Made by a program: the position numbers and the translations under genes | In this document: piece by piece, positions 37,901-46,479 of the stretch | Numbering within the stretch: position 1 is the first letter of the stretch | Layout of the letters: every line of letters starts with the position of its first letter | Notes under the pieces: generated by a model | What the model saw: only the letters and a program-made list of their open reading frames with translations | The model's database searches: none | Told to the model about the DNA's origin: nothing | Assembly: GCA_024229275.1 (NCBI GenBank) | Contig: JAAESQ010000908.1 | Coordinates: 1-64,000 of the forward strand | Direction: 5' to 3' | Length of the DNA: 64,000 nucleotides | Source of the DNA: a bacterium | GTDB taxonomy: Bacteria > Acidobacteriota > Thermoanaerobaculia > Thermoanaerobaculales > Sulfomarinibacteraceae

Positions 37901-40158
37901 TCCACACCCGAAGCAGTGGCATCCCTGACCCTGTCAGGCACACCCTCAGCAGTGTTCCTCCGCATCACGTCTCCCAAGGAGTTGATGATCCTCGGGTCGA
38001 TGTCGGGGATCGCAGCCGTCAGTTCCATGCGCCGCCTGACAGCCTGGACCAGTCCCTTCTGGAGAGCCGCCCTGTCCTTGGTCTCCCAGATCTCCTTGAC
38101 CTTGTCGATCCCACCAGCGTCCACGATCTCCACCTCACGGGGGGAGTTGCGGATGTTCTTCTGGGCAGCCTCGTGCTGCGTGCGGAATGCCTTCTCCTCG
38201 TCAGTGAGGGGCCGCTCCTTTGCGTCCTTCAGGATCTGACGGTACTTCTCCCTGCCTTCCTTGACGGCCTCCAGGTCTGTCTCCACCTCCTTGAGGCGCT
38301 TCCTGAACGCAGGACTGTCCACGAGACCCTTCCGCAGGCGCTTCAGATCCCGCATCCTTCCCACTTCTTCGCTCAGAGTCTGGAGTGCCAGCCTCAACAG
38401 GGGTTCCTTCGCCCCGTGCTTGATGGTCAGTTCCTGGATGTCCAGCGACAGCCGGTCAGCAGCCTCGTCAATCCCAGCGGTGACCTCCGGGGTGTCCATG
38501 GCTGGATCGGTCTCAGCAAGTTCCTGGCCTCTCTCCAGGGCCTCCACCTGCGCGGGATCCTTCCCCTTGCCCATGATGGGCTCAGCAGGTTCACTCACCT
38601 GTCGGGTGACCACCTTGCCCTCGGGGATCTCGACCCTCTGCCCTGGCTTCCCTGCCTCCGTGGGCTTCAGCGTGACCTCGTAGGGCTCCTCGGCCACCAC
38701 CTCCACTTCCTGAGCAGGAGGCCGGCGAATCTCCCCCTCTTCAGGCAGAGGCTCAGCCTCCAGCCCCTCTTCGAAGGTCCGGGGCTTCTGCTCCATGGTA
38801 GGAGGCTGCACTTTCTCTGGGGCCACCTCAGGCAGAGCAGCAAGCTGCTCATCCACCTGACGGACCTCGGCCTCGATCTGTGGTCTCTCCCTTCCTGGTC
38901 GCGGCCTCTCATCGAGAAGCTGCTCCCGCTGCAACTCCAGGCGCTGTCGCTCCTGGAGGACCTCCTGCGTGGTACGAACCCCCGAAGGCTCCGGAGCAGG
39001 AGGGGTTGGCTCGGTTCCAGGAAGCTCAGGTGGGAGAACCTCCGGGGGAACTTCTGTCACAACCTCAGGGGCTCTAGGTGGGAGCCCTTCTGGCTCAACA
39101 ACTTCCGGACGAATAGTTGTTGGTTCTGTTGTGACGTCTGGACCAATAGGCAGCGGTTCGGCTGCTGCTTCAGGTCGGATCTCCTCGGGCAGGATCTCAG
39201 CCGTGGGGAGGGGAGCCTCCTCTGGGATGATCTCTGCTGTCGGCAGGGGCTGGCCCTGTGCCTCAGGCCGCATCTCCTCTGGGAGGATGTCGGCCATGGG
39301 AAGCTCGCCACGGTCGGCTGCCAGGGCGGCATCCACAGCGGCCGGGTTCTGCTTCCTGATGGCCGCCTCCAGCATCTCGTCGGCCTTGAAGGTGTCGAAT
39401 ACGCCCTTCCCGATCAGGCTCGCCAGACCGGCCAGGAGAGCCCCGGAGGCCCCCTGAGTGGCTGCTTCCCCGTACTTGCCCTCCTGAGCCAGCCTCCAGG
39501 ACTCTGAGGCTGCCTGACCCACACCTGTGGCGATCTCGGGGGCGTAGGCCACACCACCCAGGAGCATGGCCCTGTCGATGGGCTGAGCGTGCTGCCCCAT
39601 CCAGACCCCTGCCCGCTGCATGGCAGTCCCCGTCTGGATGGCCTTCTGGAGGTCGGGGGCTGCTGAAGCTGCCTGGAGAGTTCCTCTGGTCAGAGCCCTT
39701 CCACCGGCTCCTGCCGCCTTTGCCACGGCTGGAATCCCTCGCAGGGCTCCCAAGCCCACCTTGCCCAGAACAGCAGGGGTGTAGGTGGTGGGATCTCCAA
39801 GGGCATTCGCAATGATCCTGGAGACTGGTCCGGTGATCTGACCAGGGACGCTCTGCTTCACGCTCTCCGGGATCCACTGAGCAGCCACGTCACCCAGTCC
39901 CGGCAGGGCTTCGCCCCTCTCAAAGACGTTGGACTCTGGGGTGATTGCCAGATCCCTGCGGAGTTCCTGGCCGGCTGCCTCGTACGCTGCGGGATCCATC
40001 AGGCCAAGAAGTTGGCCACCGACGTTCCCGAGTGCCCCGAAGGTACCCTTGACGGGCTGGAAGACTGTGTCCCAGAGCCCAGGTTCCTCCCGCACAGGAA
40101 GCCCAAGATCTGCTCTCAACGAATTTAGGTCGAGACCTGTCCTCCAGTCATCAGCCAC
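31993..40158 (-). CDS. Giant ejected polyvalent protein (2721 residues)
   Basis: GTG start at 40158. An N-terminal region with hydrophobic and Gly/Ala-rich helices is followed by a Pro/Glu-rich part (about 290-560) and long coiled coils. Around 1390-1520 the sequence looks kinase-like: IANGGFNSVFHI, VMKVG, and LADRG where DFG is expected. HEALH near 1660 in LIHEALHNGLLEH is a zincin motif. The last 550 residues have LIFPFVRTPYNIAVETLRR and resemble the LPD38-type domain of phage polyvalent proteins. These are injected with phage DNA to counter host defences and open the DNA path. It is the largest gene in the window. Confidence 0.82.
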   Translation of the reverse strand: MADDWRTGLDLNSLRADLGLPVREEPGLWDTVFQPVKGTFGALGNVGGQLLGLMDPAAYEAAGQELRRDLAITPESNVFERGEALPGLGDVAAQWIPESVKQSVPGQITGPVSRIIANALGDPTTYTPAVLGKVGLGALRGIPAVAKAAGAGGRALTRGTLQAASAAPDLQKAIQTGTAMQRAGVWMGQHAQPIDRAMLLGGVAYAPEIATGVGQAASESWRLAQEGKYGEAATQGASGALLAGLASLIGKGVFDTFKADEMLEAAIRKQNPAAVDAALAADRGELPMADILPEEMRPEAQGQPLPTAEIIPEEAPLPTAEILPEEIRPEAAAEPLPIGPDVTTEPTTIRPEVVEPEGLPPRAPEVVTEVPPEVLPPELPGTEPTPPAPEPSGVRTTQEVLQERQRLELQREQLLDERPRPGRERPQIEAEVRQVDEQLAALPEVAPEKVQPPTMEQKPRTFEEGLEAEPLPEEGEIRRPPAQEVEVVAEEPYEVTLKPTEAGKPGQRVEIPEGKVVTRQVSEPAEPIMGKGKDPAQVEALERGQELAETDPAMDTPEVTAGIDEAADRLSLDIQELTIKHGAKEPLLRLALQTLSEEVGRMRDLKRLRKGLVDSPAFRKRLKEVETDLEAVKEGREKYRQILKDAKERPLTDEEKAFRTQHEAAQKNIRNSPREVEIVDAGGIDKVKEIWETKDRAALQKGLVQAVRRRMELTAAIPDIDPRIINSLGDVMRRNTAEGVPDRVRDATASGVEQIWKQLTQGRKFTIDGEKVTLPTLMERFLDEGTEEQAIAKMTDALDKLVKGTGKARAKDILKGQTEVFRRPISEVIEEADEIDLRYKGDPIGREGLQEYASIREEGLSHAEAVNRLDLSAEDGVALNTLYATMRDRTKVKRLKELQRPVTEEGMEVEADTSVTLKDPDARDPYQELAARQGKENIGQLVEDMPREALKYKDRWVNRPDLVKYIEGVQEGLDGKALGDFIWGAGYPRNKLTAMKDVHDRLLGLKDANAKVAHELETAADSFFRNFLSGKSLDEITFDDDFVAGFKRMWSAWQAGDSAKIWGKGRLKGAVPAIENLRQWAGLSKSMGKGKVIEEVLARFKETSAATQVKLEGALDIKTKVAGARAKEAAEARLGGLLPIAKTKSYKPNFEGNLGERFPNGKKYSGVELPGNRRVYFEAAEDSKGERITILGGRGENNLDDFMRDASRRGVKSVEIPLQLLPDFEAQVAKLRRDGILGRPGTLTENAQSQMYPVNAGPPRTAAMTTDVTAKAAQMRAYKDYLTQHASGQRGMWDLLKGAARMMLGKNKTVDDLLQRVSYAAQSGQNMFKWDVPFGETARHTDQGPIRQMMAAMYLRGGNQIFGDFQGVRQALTGVQKAFGIDPDIQPIRIANGGFNSVFHIGADRQGRELVMKVGTAKRHLQIEDAVPESKSFMLPALRLGTTREGWNWRIEQRGTPLAIDLDGLKIPADQPASVGSSWVARQQKIGELADAGKVAWIDKGDWQWVAVDGKAYLADRGSLMPTVGRLPKARKDWIAQQQALSKPVGELSPRAALARDTQYRDAVEDATGVAVNFDEAHGPEFQKRLDRATGRGMTDGLDSIVKEMNEIMGLNAAVAGVTASPWLRGLYADGKIYVNPMEVLFRNIDNPKVAAEELVGTLIHEALHNGLLEHTGTFHGLADDVRYLSKIDGQFDRWVDSVEGMLNERLTGLDELMPEYREANAHAGSFGRESWRGEAGVREAPVHFAEGRATSASNRHLQGAADSEVGIGTGLQRGESVPPGHRRASGRLGEAALDRGVDARQAAEDTRVAARSEAEGRRIAAEATEPGVRSLDEAYQILDQLTRTKKPGDLMMNRALDMSFQIARRTAKKDPDELAALASATPAARGGVWARYNLGTIDGLSDQAKAAITLFSRMTRQIPELSKQFKADNVRGWDQLDREVKNLLAVKSKEDLYGILGKGRRGLSDRDVVMAKILGADLAGNVANREAQFFGEQMKLARGESTTKQVEAARMTYETAMRDFNEGMPKIINPLTETGRALAAAKKLGRAQDPEAAMFQDMRAGLFEKMRTRYKGSRADADRATDHLMTIWAEVRSGLKDSDEWAAEYRRMLKFSNVDKALEAYKAFLLGWKSRVANIASNTLVQGVRELERTLSIGMERAYSKLQSRAPERHWGEMKLNSMAMKHWGGAALPEWYQAFKDGLAMRSETMGHDVDRMGSLAEDMMHQVGAIEGKTGEFVRFMFKGMNAEDALFKKASQLQFYYRDVFRKLKAGEEGWSMKPGEDIYGATARYVRDIEQTYLKVAKGEAVDAATAARYAPIHDEGFRIAREETFQTELPDFMKAFQSALRKPGGKPFQLIFPFVRTPYNIAVETLRRTPAGFFEVASKWDRVSPAERMDLLARPMVGTMAGMWLINEAMQGNITGGGPIDPVDEANLRETGWRAYAVKAGDQYLSYQRLEPISSIVGMAADIAEGAKRGDFDSVQTGMTRLFSTVTENLTNKTFLSGLEGLSTAMSDPQRYAGQWIKQMQMSMVPNTIGPIPFGHLAQAVDPVYRQTEPMSKEAFLAKVPFLSRTLPPQYTPTGEERLRPGSGIERLTWPITRSQARTDPTAMAAQMLDQIGSPPTPPKKYTYIKGVKVYYTEEQRKMLAQAQSQATKIIGTRLVKDPNFMRLPDNEDVAPLGAKTKKDVVKALYDKYRRNMVVRFRGELTRKARGHEGGEVPL

Positions 40159-40175
40159 CGATCGCCCACCTTATC

Positions 40176-41390
40176 CTAGCTCTGAGGTGTGATTCCCGCT
40201 GGGGTGGCTCCGTACCCTCCCATACCACTCGTCACCATGGCCTGCTGGAAGCGAGCAGCACCTGCCGGATCGCTGGCCATCATGGACATCATCACCATGT
40301 TCAGCAGATTCGTCATGGAGGCGTTCTGGAACTCCTGCATCTTCTGCGCCTCGATGCGCTTCTTCATCCCAGGCTTTGCAAGCAGCTTCATGCCTTCGGG
40401 GTCGGTGGACAGCGTGGTCATGTATTCGTCCACCTGCTTCTGCACGTCAGGCATGACCCGTTCCTTGATACGAGTGTGCATGTTCATCGCAGACTCGTAC
40501 TGTCGGTTCAGCTTTGCTTCAAAGGGCAGTCCGGACTCTTCGGCCTGCGACTCCATCAGATCGGCCCGCGCACCTTCCAGTCTCAACTGATCCTCTGCCG
40601 TCCGGATGCCCAGAGACTTCCGCTTGTTCTCCAGCCACAGATCCTGGATCGCAGGCGACTCCGTCCTCGACACGTAGTCCCACGACGCCTGATCCGGAGG
40701 AAGCTGCCGTGATGCCGAGAACGCCCCACCCTGTCCTCGATCCTTTGCCCGAGACTCCGCAGCACCCAAGCCACCAACCCTCGGACCGACTTCGAACCCT
40801 CCCTTGGACCTTGTCCCTCCAGCACTCCGGCGCTGGGGAAGCTGTGCCTCCGGGGTGTGCGTTCCCATCTGAAGGCCAGCCCTCTGCCGAAGATCCGCGA
40901 TGTTCTCTGACGGGCTGTACTGCGCCTCCTGGGTCTGCTGTCCCCACGCTGCAAAGTCAGCCTCACGCTGCTCCTCCGGAGTGAGGCGCATCTCTCCACC
41001 TTGGATCATCTCTGTGGGAGGGCCACCTGTCTCTGGAGGAGGCTGTGCAGGAGCAGAATCGACAGGAGCAGCACTCGGTGGCTGGTAGGCCCCACCCATG
41101 GCCTGTCTGAGACTCTCCTCAGCACCCTCTTGACGGATCCTCTCTGCGGCCTCCCGCTCCTTGGCCCACTCCTCCATCTCAGTTCCAGCCCCATACACGG
41201 CACCACCCAGTCCAGGCTGGATCCGCTCAGCGGCTCCGATGAGGCCAGGAGAACGGAGAACGCCACCGACGCCTCCCCCCAACCCCGTGGTCAGGTTCTT
41301 CAGCTTCTCGGCTGCGAACGGAATGGTCCCCAGAGAAAAGCCTGCGAGTCCTGCCTCCAGAGGGTTGTAGGGCTTCGTTCCGTTTGCCAT
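40176..41390 (-). CDS. Internal virion/ejection protein
   Basis: The product is 404 residues from ATG at 41390. An N-terminal region has Gly/Ala-rich hydrophobic segments (AGLAGFSLGTIPFA). The middle is disordered and Pro/Gln-rich; the C-terminal half is helical with Met-rich ends. The composition and its place before the giant protein gene fit an ejected internal protein that helps form a DNA conduit. No conserved domain is recognised. Confidence 0.65.
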   Translation of the reverse strand: MANGTKPYNPLEAGLAGFSLGTIPFAAEKLKNLTTGLGGGVGGVLRSPGLIGAAERIQPGLGGAVYGAGTEMEEWAKEREAAERIRQEGAEESLRQAMGGAYQPPSAAPVDSAPAQPPPETGGPPTEMIQGGEMRLTPEEQREADFAAWGQQTQEAQYSPSENIADLRQRAGLQMGTHTPEAQLPQRRSAGGTRSKGGFEVGPRVGGLGAAESRAKDRGQGGAFSASRQLPPDQASWDYVSRTESPAIQDLWLENKRKSLGIRTAEDQLRLEGARADLMESQAEESGLPFEAKLNRQYESAMNMHTRIKERVMPDVQKQVDEYMTTLSTDPEGMKLLAKPGMKKRIEAQKMQEFQNASMTNLLNMVMMSMMASDPAGAARFQQAMVTSGMGGYGATPAGITPQS

Positions 41391-41399
41391 CTCTATCTC

Positions 41400-42050
41400 C
41401 TACGGACCCTTGTATGTCGGCTGGTCCTGCTTGGCGGGCTGCTGTCCGTACATCCGCTGCCACATGCCGGGGTACATCTGCTGTGCCTGTTGCGGATCAA
41501 GTCCACCACCCTGGAAGCCCTGAGCCTGCTGGAGGGCGCTGGCCTGCTGCTGCCTCAGAGGATCGGCTCCAGGTGCCGCGCCTGCGAGGGCAGCGTACGT
41601 CTCCCACCCACTCCCCGGAAGGTTCAGACCGGTCATTGCCGAAGCCGCCGGCATGTTCCGCCACTGCGTGTTCGTCCCACCTGCGATGTTGAACGGGGTC
41701 ATCGCATCGAGGTCCGACTTCTGCTGCATCATGTCCCGGAACTGCTGGCCCTTCATGTAGGTCCCTGCGTCGGCTGCTGCGCGTGCCCCCTGCATGGTCT
41801 GCTTGTACGGATCCGGAGGAGCCGAGCCGAGAGCCTCGTTCCTCATGTAGTCCCGCCTCTGTGCATCCTGCTGGCGGTTCTCCAGGTCGTCCCGGTTCCA
41901 GGTGATCATGTTCCGCATGTCACCCATCATGTCTCTCTGGTCAAAGGCCCCAGCCTGCTGACCTGCAAACTGCCGAGGCCCTGGTCCCTGCATCCCACCT
42001 CGAAGCCCGCCCTGTCCCTGTGAGATGTTTCCGCCGAAGATCCCTGCCAT
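41400..42050 (-). CDS. Gln/Gly-rich internal virion protein
   Basis: The product is 216 residues from ATG at 42050. It is Gln-, Gly- and Met-rich (PRQFAGQQAGAFDQRDMMGD) with helical repeats. Such proteins are often ejection proteins in short-tailed phages. No domain is recognised. It lies between two other low-complexity virion genes. Confidence 0.62.
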   Translation of the reverse strand: MAGIFGGNISQGQGGLRGGMQGPGPRQFAGQQAGAFDQRDMMGDMRNMITWNRDDLENRQQDAQRRDYMRNEALGSAPPDPYKQTMQGARAAADAGTYMKGQQFRDMMQQKSDLDAMTPFNIAGGTNTQWRNMPAASAMTGLNLPGSGWETYAALAGAAPGADPLRQQQASALQQAQGFQGGGLDPQQAQQMYPGMWQRMYGQQPAKQDQPTYKGP

Positions 42051-42061
42051 GGTCTTATCCC

Positions 42062-42877
42062 CTAGAGAAAGGCTTGCATCATGTTGTAGAACGGAGACAT
42101 GGCACCCTGCCTTGCACGTGCCTGCTCACCAAACCAGTTGATCTGGTTCCGTTCGTTCCCGAGAGCGTAGTTCGCCTGAGCGTTGTAGGCGTTGATGTTC
42201 TGGCCGTAGAGGTTCGCAAGATTACCTGCGATGTTGCTCCCCAGGCCACCCATCTGAGATGCCAGTCCAGCCTTCGCAGCAAAGGTCCGGTTGGCAGCAT
42301 CAAGCTGGCCTCCCTGAAGCTGCTGGTTCAGGCCCCGACCGTAGTCAGCAAGGGCTCTGCCAGTGAAGCCGCTGCCCGGTCCGAACCCCCTGCTTCCTGC
42401 CCCGGCAAGCTCGGCCTCGATCCCTTGAGACCCTGCCATCCGGCTCTGGGCCAGTGCCTGCTTGTAGTAGTCGGGGACCTCGTCGTAGAGGCCCTCCATC
42501 TTCTCGTAGGCTCCGGTTTGGAACTCGTTGGGCTTGAGGTTCTGCTGGAGCTTCGACATGTCGAAGTTGACGGTCGGGCCACCGTAGCCACGGCCTCCAC
42601 CTCCTCCACCCCCTGCTCCACCACCGCCCCCTCGACCCCCACCTCTACCGCCACCAGCACCTCGGCCACGGATCACCTGTCCTCCGGTCTCCCGGAAGTT
42701 CCTGGGGGTGTACTTCCCAGGAGAGCCCAGAACTTGGCCTCCTGTAGGGCTCTTGGAGCGGGCAGGGGCAAAGGCACGGGCCTGCCCTCCAACCGTCTCC
42801 ACCCGACGGCCCGATTCGGAATACGGGCTGGTCTTGGCACCACCCCCGCCACCGCCTCCTCCGAGTCCACCTGCCAT
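42062..42877 (-). CDS. Gly-rich internal virion protein
   Basis: The product is 271 residues from ATG at 42877. The first 100 residues are made of Gly runs with Arg (GGGRGGGRGGGGG); the rest is helical with Gln/Ala (QARARQGAMSPFYNMMQAFL). The Gly/Arg part is disordered and may phase-separate or pack against DNA. An ejection or internal role is likely from context. Confidence 0.62.
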   Translation of the reverse strand: MAGGLGGGGGGGGAKTSPYSESGRRVETVGGQARAFAPARSKSPTGGQVLGSPGKYTPRNFRETGGQVIRGRGAGGGRGGGRGGGGGAGGGGGGGRGYGGPTVNFDMSKLQQNLKPNEFQTGAYEKMEGLYDEVPDYYKQALAQSRMAGSQGIEAELAGAGSRGFGPGSGFTGRALADYGRGLNQQLQGGQLDAANRTFAAKAGLASQMGGLGSNIAGNLANLYGQNINAYNAQANYALGNERNQINWFGEQARARQGAMSPFYNMMQAFL

Positions 42878-42914
42878 TTTGCGCTCCTACCTATGATACC
42901 AAAGCCCTGGTCAC

Positions 42915-45200
42915 TCAGACCGGGAAGGGGTAGCTCACCGGGTCGTTGAACATGTTGTGGGAACCAGGACCAAACTCAGCCCCCCACCCCGAGAATCTGA
43001 CCTTCTCCGCACACAGGGTCACGTAGAACTGGATGCTCATCCCCCTGGCTGCCAGCCTCAGATCCCCCACCGGCAGGATGTGAGCCCCCCGGAACAGGGA
43101 TCGGCTGTCGTTCTGGGCGTCCACCCCATCCCATGGAGTCAGGTCCGTGTAGGCCACCTGAGGCTCCAGGGGGTTGGTCAGGGACCGGGTGATCTCCACC
43201 CTGCCCACGTTGTTCTCGTTCTGGAGGACTGCCGATTCTTCCCCCGGATAGGGCTGGATGAACCCCTGGGTCGCCGCCTGCTGTGTTCCAGTCCCAGCAT
43301 CCTCGTCAACATCCCAGTAGCGGGTCTTCGTGCCCTCGTGGATGGCGTGGACCCACAGCCTCTTGTAGCTCTTCCCCTCCCGGAGGTAGGCCCCACTCTG
43401 CTCGTCCCCCTGAGCAAGGTGGTGAGGCATCAGCACCCGGAAGTCGAACGGCAGGAACACGTCCCGTCCATGCCACGTGATGGTCCCGTCGTCGTCACTG
43501 AACCACCATTCATTTGGAGAGTACCTGCCAGGGAAGACCGAAGGATCCGACGCCGGAAGGCTGTTGTCCCTGTCCATCCGGCAGATGATTCGGTCCGTGA
43601 CCGGAGGATCATCAGCGGTCGTCAGGCTGGTGTGGGGCTTCTGATACAGCATGTACATCCCGCCGTAGTCGTCCCCCGCAGCCTGCTTCAAGTAGGCCGC
43701 GATGTGCTGAGACTTCCCAAGGATCTGCCAGTTCCCAGGAGCTTGCGTCTCCACCTCAGTGGTGTCCATGGAGATCCTGGACGCTGCGAACCCTCCACCC
43801 GTCACCGGGGAGAGCGTGGTGTAGTCCACCACCACCGTGCCGCCCACGATCCAGGCATTCCACGTCGGGTCGTGTGTGCCCCTCCAGAACTTGAACCGGG
43901 TCTCATCCGGGTTGTACGTAGATCCATCAGGGTCCAGCTCGCCAAACATCGAACCAAACTGCGCCGACGTCACGTCCCGGAAGAAGTGCCTGTTCTCCGG
44001 ACTCATCGGATGCCAGCCACCCGTGTACATGTACGGGCCTTCCTGAGTCCAGACGTAGGGATACCCATGGATCACCATGTTCCCCACGTGGGTGATCGCC
44101 CCAATGTTGGGGTCGGCCACCGTGAAGGTGAAGTCGTTCTCGGTGTAGCCCTGGAGAATGTAGCTGGACTTGTCCGTCAGGACCAGACAGTAGTCCCTGG
44201 TGCTGAGCAGCGAGACCACCACCTCACCGTTCCTCGTCCGGAAGTTCAGTCCGGTGTACCTCTCCGGGAAGAACAACTCCGAGACGTAGACGGTGTCAGG
44301 TGCGTCCGGATTCCCAGCCATCACCTGCCGGTCATGGTAGATCGCGTTGACCGTGCAGTAGGGGAACCTCTCAAAGCTGTCCTGGAACGCCTCACCCCTG
44401 GTGGCCAGCGTGCTGCTCTCCACCAGCTCGGTGGTCCCCAGGATGACCCTGGTCACCAGCCGGGGGAAGTCGCCAGCCTCCTCGATCCACAGTTCCACGT
44501 GGGTGGCCCTGGTCAGCGGGAACGCTTCGAAGGTCAGCCCAGAGACATCCGCCACCTCGATGAACGGCTCCACAACGAACGTCCTCGACCCGTCCACATC
44601 CAGGATCCTGCGTGTCAGCCCCGAGATCACAGTCCGGTCCCCTGGGCGCAGGAAGAAGTGCCTGATCCTGGGATCGTCCGTCTTCATGGTCCCAGGCTTC
44701 GTGGTCCCCAGAGCCTCGACTGTCCCCTCCGAGATGAACACGTCGTCGGGAGGCCGAAGGGGCATGGCTGTCCAGGTCCGAGTACCCGCATCGGCCAAGA
44801 TCGCCACCCCTGCGCTCAAGGTGCTTCGTTCTCCAGTCACCTCGTCGTAGAAGGACCAGTACGCCACCCCTGCACTACCGCTCCCTCCAGCGACTGTCGG
44901 AGGATCCGTGGGGGCCAGGATGCCCTGACGCCACAGGGTGTACGCCTCGTCAATCACCATGTTGGAGGAGTAGCCCCCAACGATGTAGCTGCGCCCGTCG
45001 TAGAACGCCACGCTTGGAGGAGTGTCAATGGAGGTGACCCCGAACGGCAGAGCCATGGGCACCTGATTGACTGCGGATCCCCCTGATGCTCCTCCTGCCA
45101 TGGATCCAGACACAGCATTCGGATCCTGCCAGCCAAGGATCTGGCCGCTCCTCGACCCGAAGTCGCTGGAGTCCGGAGAGTCGAGACCCAGAAGGATCAA
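42915..45200 (-). CDS. Tail nozzle-like protein
   Basis: The product is 761 residues. It is beta-rich, with repeated blocks such as YIVGGYSSNMVI and FPERYTGLNFRTRNGEVVVS, and RDYCLVLTDKSSYILQG, a layout like the beta-propeller and strand-rich nozzle proteins of T7 (gp12) and P22 (gp10). It probably forms the tail tube end that opens during infection. Its stop overlaps no gene, and its start overlaps the next propeller-like gene. Confidence 0.72.
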   Translation of the reverse strand: MILLGLDSPDSSDFGSRSGQILGWQDPNAVSGSMAGGASGGSAVNQVPMALPFGVTSIDTPPSVAFYDGRSYIVGGYSSNMVIDEAYTLWRQGILAPTDPPTVAGGSGSAGVAYWSFYDEVTGERSTLSAGVAILADAGTRTWTAMPLRPPDDVFISEGTVEALGTTKPGTMKTDDPRIRHFFLRPGDRTVISGLTRRILDVDGSRTFVVEPFIEVADVSGLTFEAFPLTRATHVELWIEEAGDFPRLVTRVILGTTELVESSTLATRGEAFQDSFERFPYCTVNAIYHDRQVMAGNPDAPDTVYVSELFFPERYTGLNFRTRNGEVVVSLLSTRDYCLVLTDKSSYILQGYTENDFTFTVADPNIGAITHVGNMVIHGYPYVWTQEGPYMYTGGWHPMSPENRHFFRDVTSAQFGSMFGELDPDGSTYNPDETRFKFWRGTHDPTWNAWIVGGTVVVDYTTLSPVTGGGFAASRISMDTTEVETQAPGNWQILGKSQHIAAYLKQAAGDDYGGMYMLYQKPHTSLTTADDPPVTDRIICRMDRDNSLPASDPSVFPGRYSPNEWWFSDDDGTITWHGRDVFLPFDFRVLMPHHLAQGDEQSGAYLREGKSYKRLWVHAIHEGTKTRYWDVDEDAGTGTQQAATQGFIQPYPGEESAVLQNENNVGRVEITRSLTNPLEPQVAYTDLTPWDGVDAQNDSRSLFRGAHILPVGDLRLAARGMSIQFYVTLCAEKVRFSGWGAEFGPGSHNMFNDPVSYPFPV

Positions 45201-46477
45201 TGGTCCCCCTTCATCAACTCGATGCTGCTGCCAGTTCCCACTCCAGACATCACGGCCTCAATGCCCACAGGGCTGATGACTGTCCTGGGGGTTTGGTAGA
45301 ACCCGATTGCAGATCCTCCAACTGCTGGGGATCTGAAGCCGTAGCAGAAGTAGACCCGGTTCCCGAACACAGCCATTCCCTTGGCGATGATCGGTCCCAG
45401 TGCGCTCTCCGTGTTGATCTGAACGGTGCCGTCGAAACCAACATCGTCTCGGAACACCGGGGTCTCGAACGTGTCGCTCGGCCACACCTTCGATCCACCT
45501 GTGAAGGTGTACGCCCCGATCCTGGCTCCCACTGTGGCGCTCGACCAGCCAGAAGGCAGTCCAGGAGCCCCTACCGTCAGAGTCGGCACTCCTGCCGGCT
45601 CGGTGTAGGTGCTGACGTTGCTGTCTCCGTAGATCGTCATGGAGTCCCCACCAGGGACCATGGCATTGGCGAACCCAGAGTGGAGGAACGCTCCATCCGT
45701 CACCCCTGACCAGACTCCAGCGTCATCCCGGAAGTGCAGGGTGGTGTCCCCTGCAATCCCCAGGAACAGCTTCCCCTTGAACTCTGCAAACGAAGCACCA
45801 GAAGCCCCAGGCGTTCCAAGGGTCACCTCTGCGAAGACAGTCAGCCCGTCATAGGAGAAGACGAAAGCGGAAGCCACTCCAAGAGGATCCGCCACGAACA
45901 CGTACAGCCTGCCGTTGAACTCGTGCATGGCGTACGCACGGAACCCAGCAAAAGTGTAGAGAATGTCATCCGTGGGAAGGTCGGCCAGAGCCTGACCGAT
46001 ACGGTAGATCCTCCGAAGATACCCTGTGTCCCCAACGAAGATCTGTCCATTGAACCTCTCCACCACCGGAGGTGCTGCCACCACAGTTGGGTAGCTGGCG
46101 ATGTCCACCGGCTGCTTGAAGGGTTGGTCCAAGATCGAGAGATACGAGCTTGAACCGTCGTACCTGCCCACCCACAACTGATTGTTCTGCCGGGTAGGGT
46201 GATGCTCCGACATGAACTTGCCGTCCCATTGGTGCAGCGTCTCCGTGTACGGAGCAGTCGCCTGTGTCCTCAAGAAGTCCGGGATGTAGTCCACGTAGGT
46301 GTACGGAGGCCGGGAGATGACTCCTCCCCCCTGAAACCTCCCGTTCAGAACCATCCTGGGGCGGTTGGGGGGATTCGACCCTGCGTCTGGATCCTGGAGG
46401 ATCCCACCAAGGGAGAACCCCTGGCTTCCCACACGGTAGTCGAACCGTTGACCGTCTTCTAGCTTGAGTCGGCTCAT
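45197..46477 (-). CDS. Beta-propeller-like tail protein
   Basis: The product is 426 residues. ATG at 46477 (MSRLKLEDGQ) is preferred; the track adds upstream shadow. It has repeated strand blocks such as ERFNGQIFVGDTGYLRRIYR, MHEFNGRLYVFVAD and AEFKGKLFLGIAG, suggesting blades of a propeller. It probably assembles with the 761-residue tail protein, with which its gene overlaps. Confidence 0.68.
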   Translation of the reverse strand: MSRLKLEDGQRFDYRVGSQGFSLGGILQDPDAGSNPPNRPRMVLNGRFQGGGVISRPPYTYVDYIPDFLRTQATAPYTETLHQWDGKFMSEHHPTRQNNQLWVGRYDGSSSYLSILDQPFKQPVDIASYPTVVAAPPVVERFNGQIFVGDTGYLRRIYRIGQALADLPTDDILYTFAGFRAYAMHEFNGRLYVFVADPLGVASAFVFSYDGLTVFAEVTLGTPGASGASFAEFKGKLFLGIAGDTTLHFRDDAGVWSGVTDGAFLHSGFANAMVPGGDSMTIYGDSNVSTYTEPAGVPTLTVGAPGLPSGWSSATVGARIGAYTFTGGSKVWPSDTFETPVFRDDVGFDGTVQINTESALGPIIAKGMAVFGNRVYFCYGFRSPAVGGSAIGFYQTPRTVISPVGIEAVMSGVGTGSSIELMKGDH

Positions 46478-46479
46478 GT

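Noticed and set aside
42957-45086. 709-residue plus-strand ORF
   Set aside because: Antisense shadow of the tail nozzle-like gene; composition is His/Arg/Pro-rich and no motif is present.
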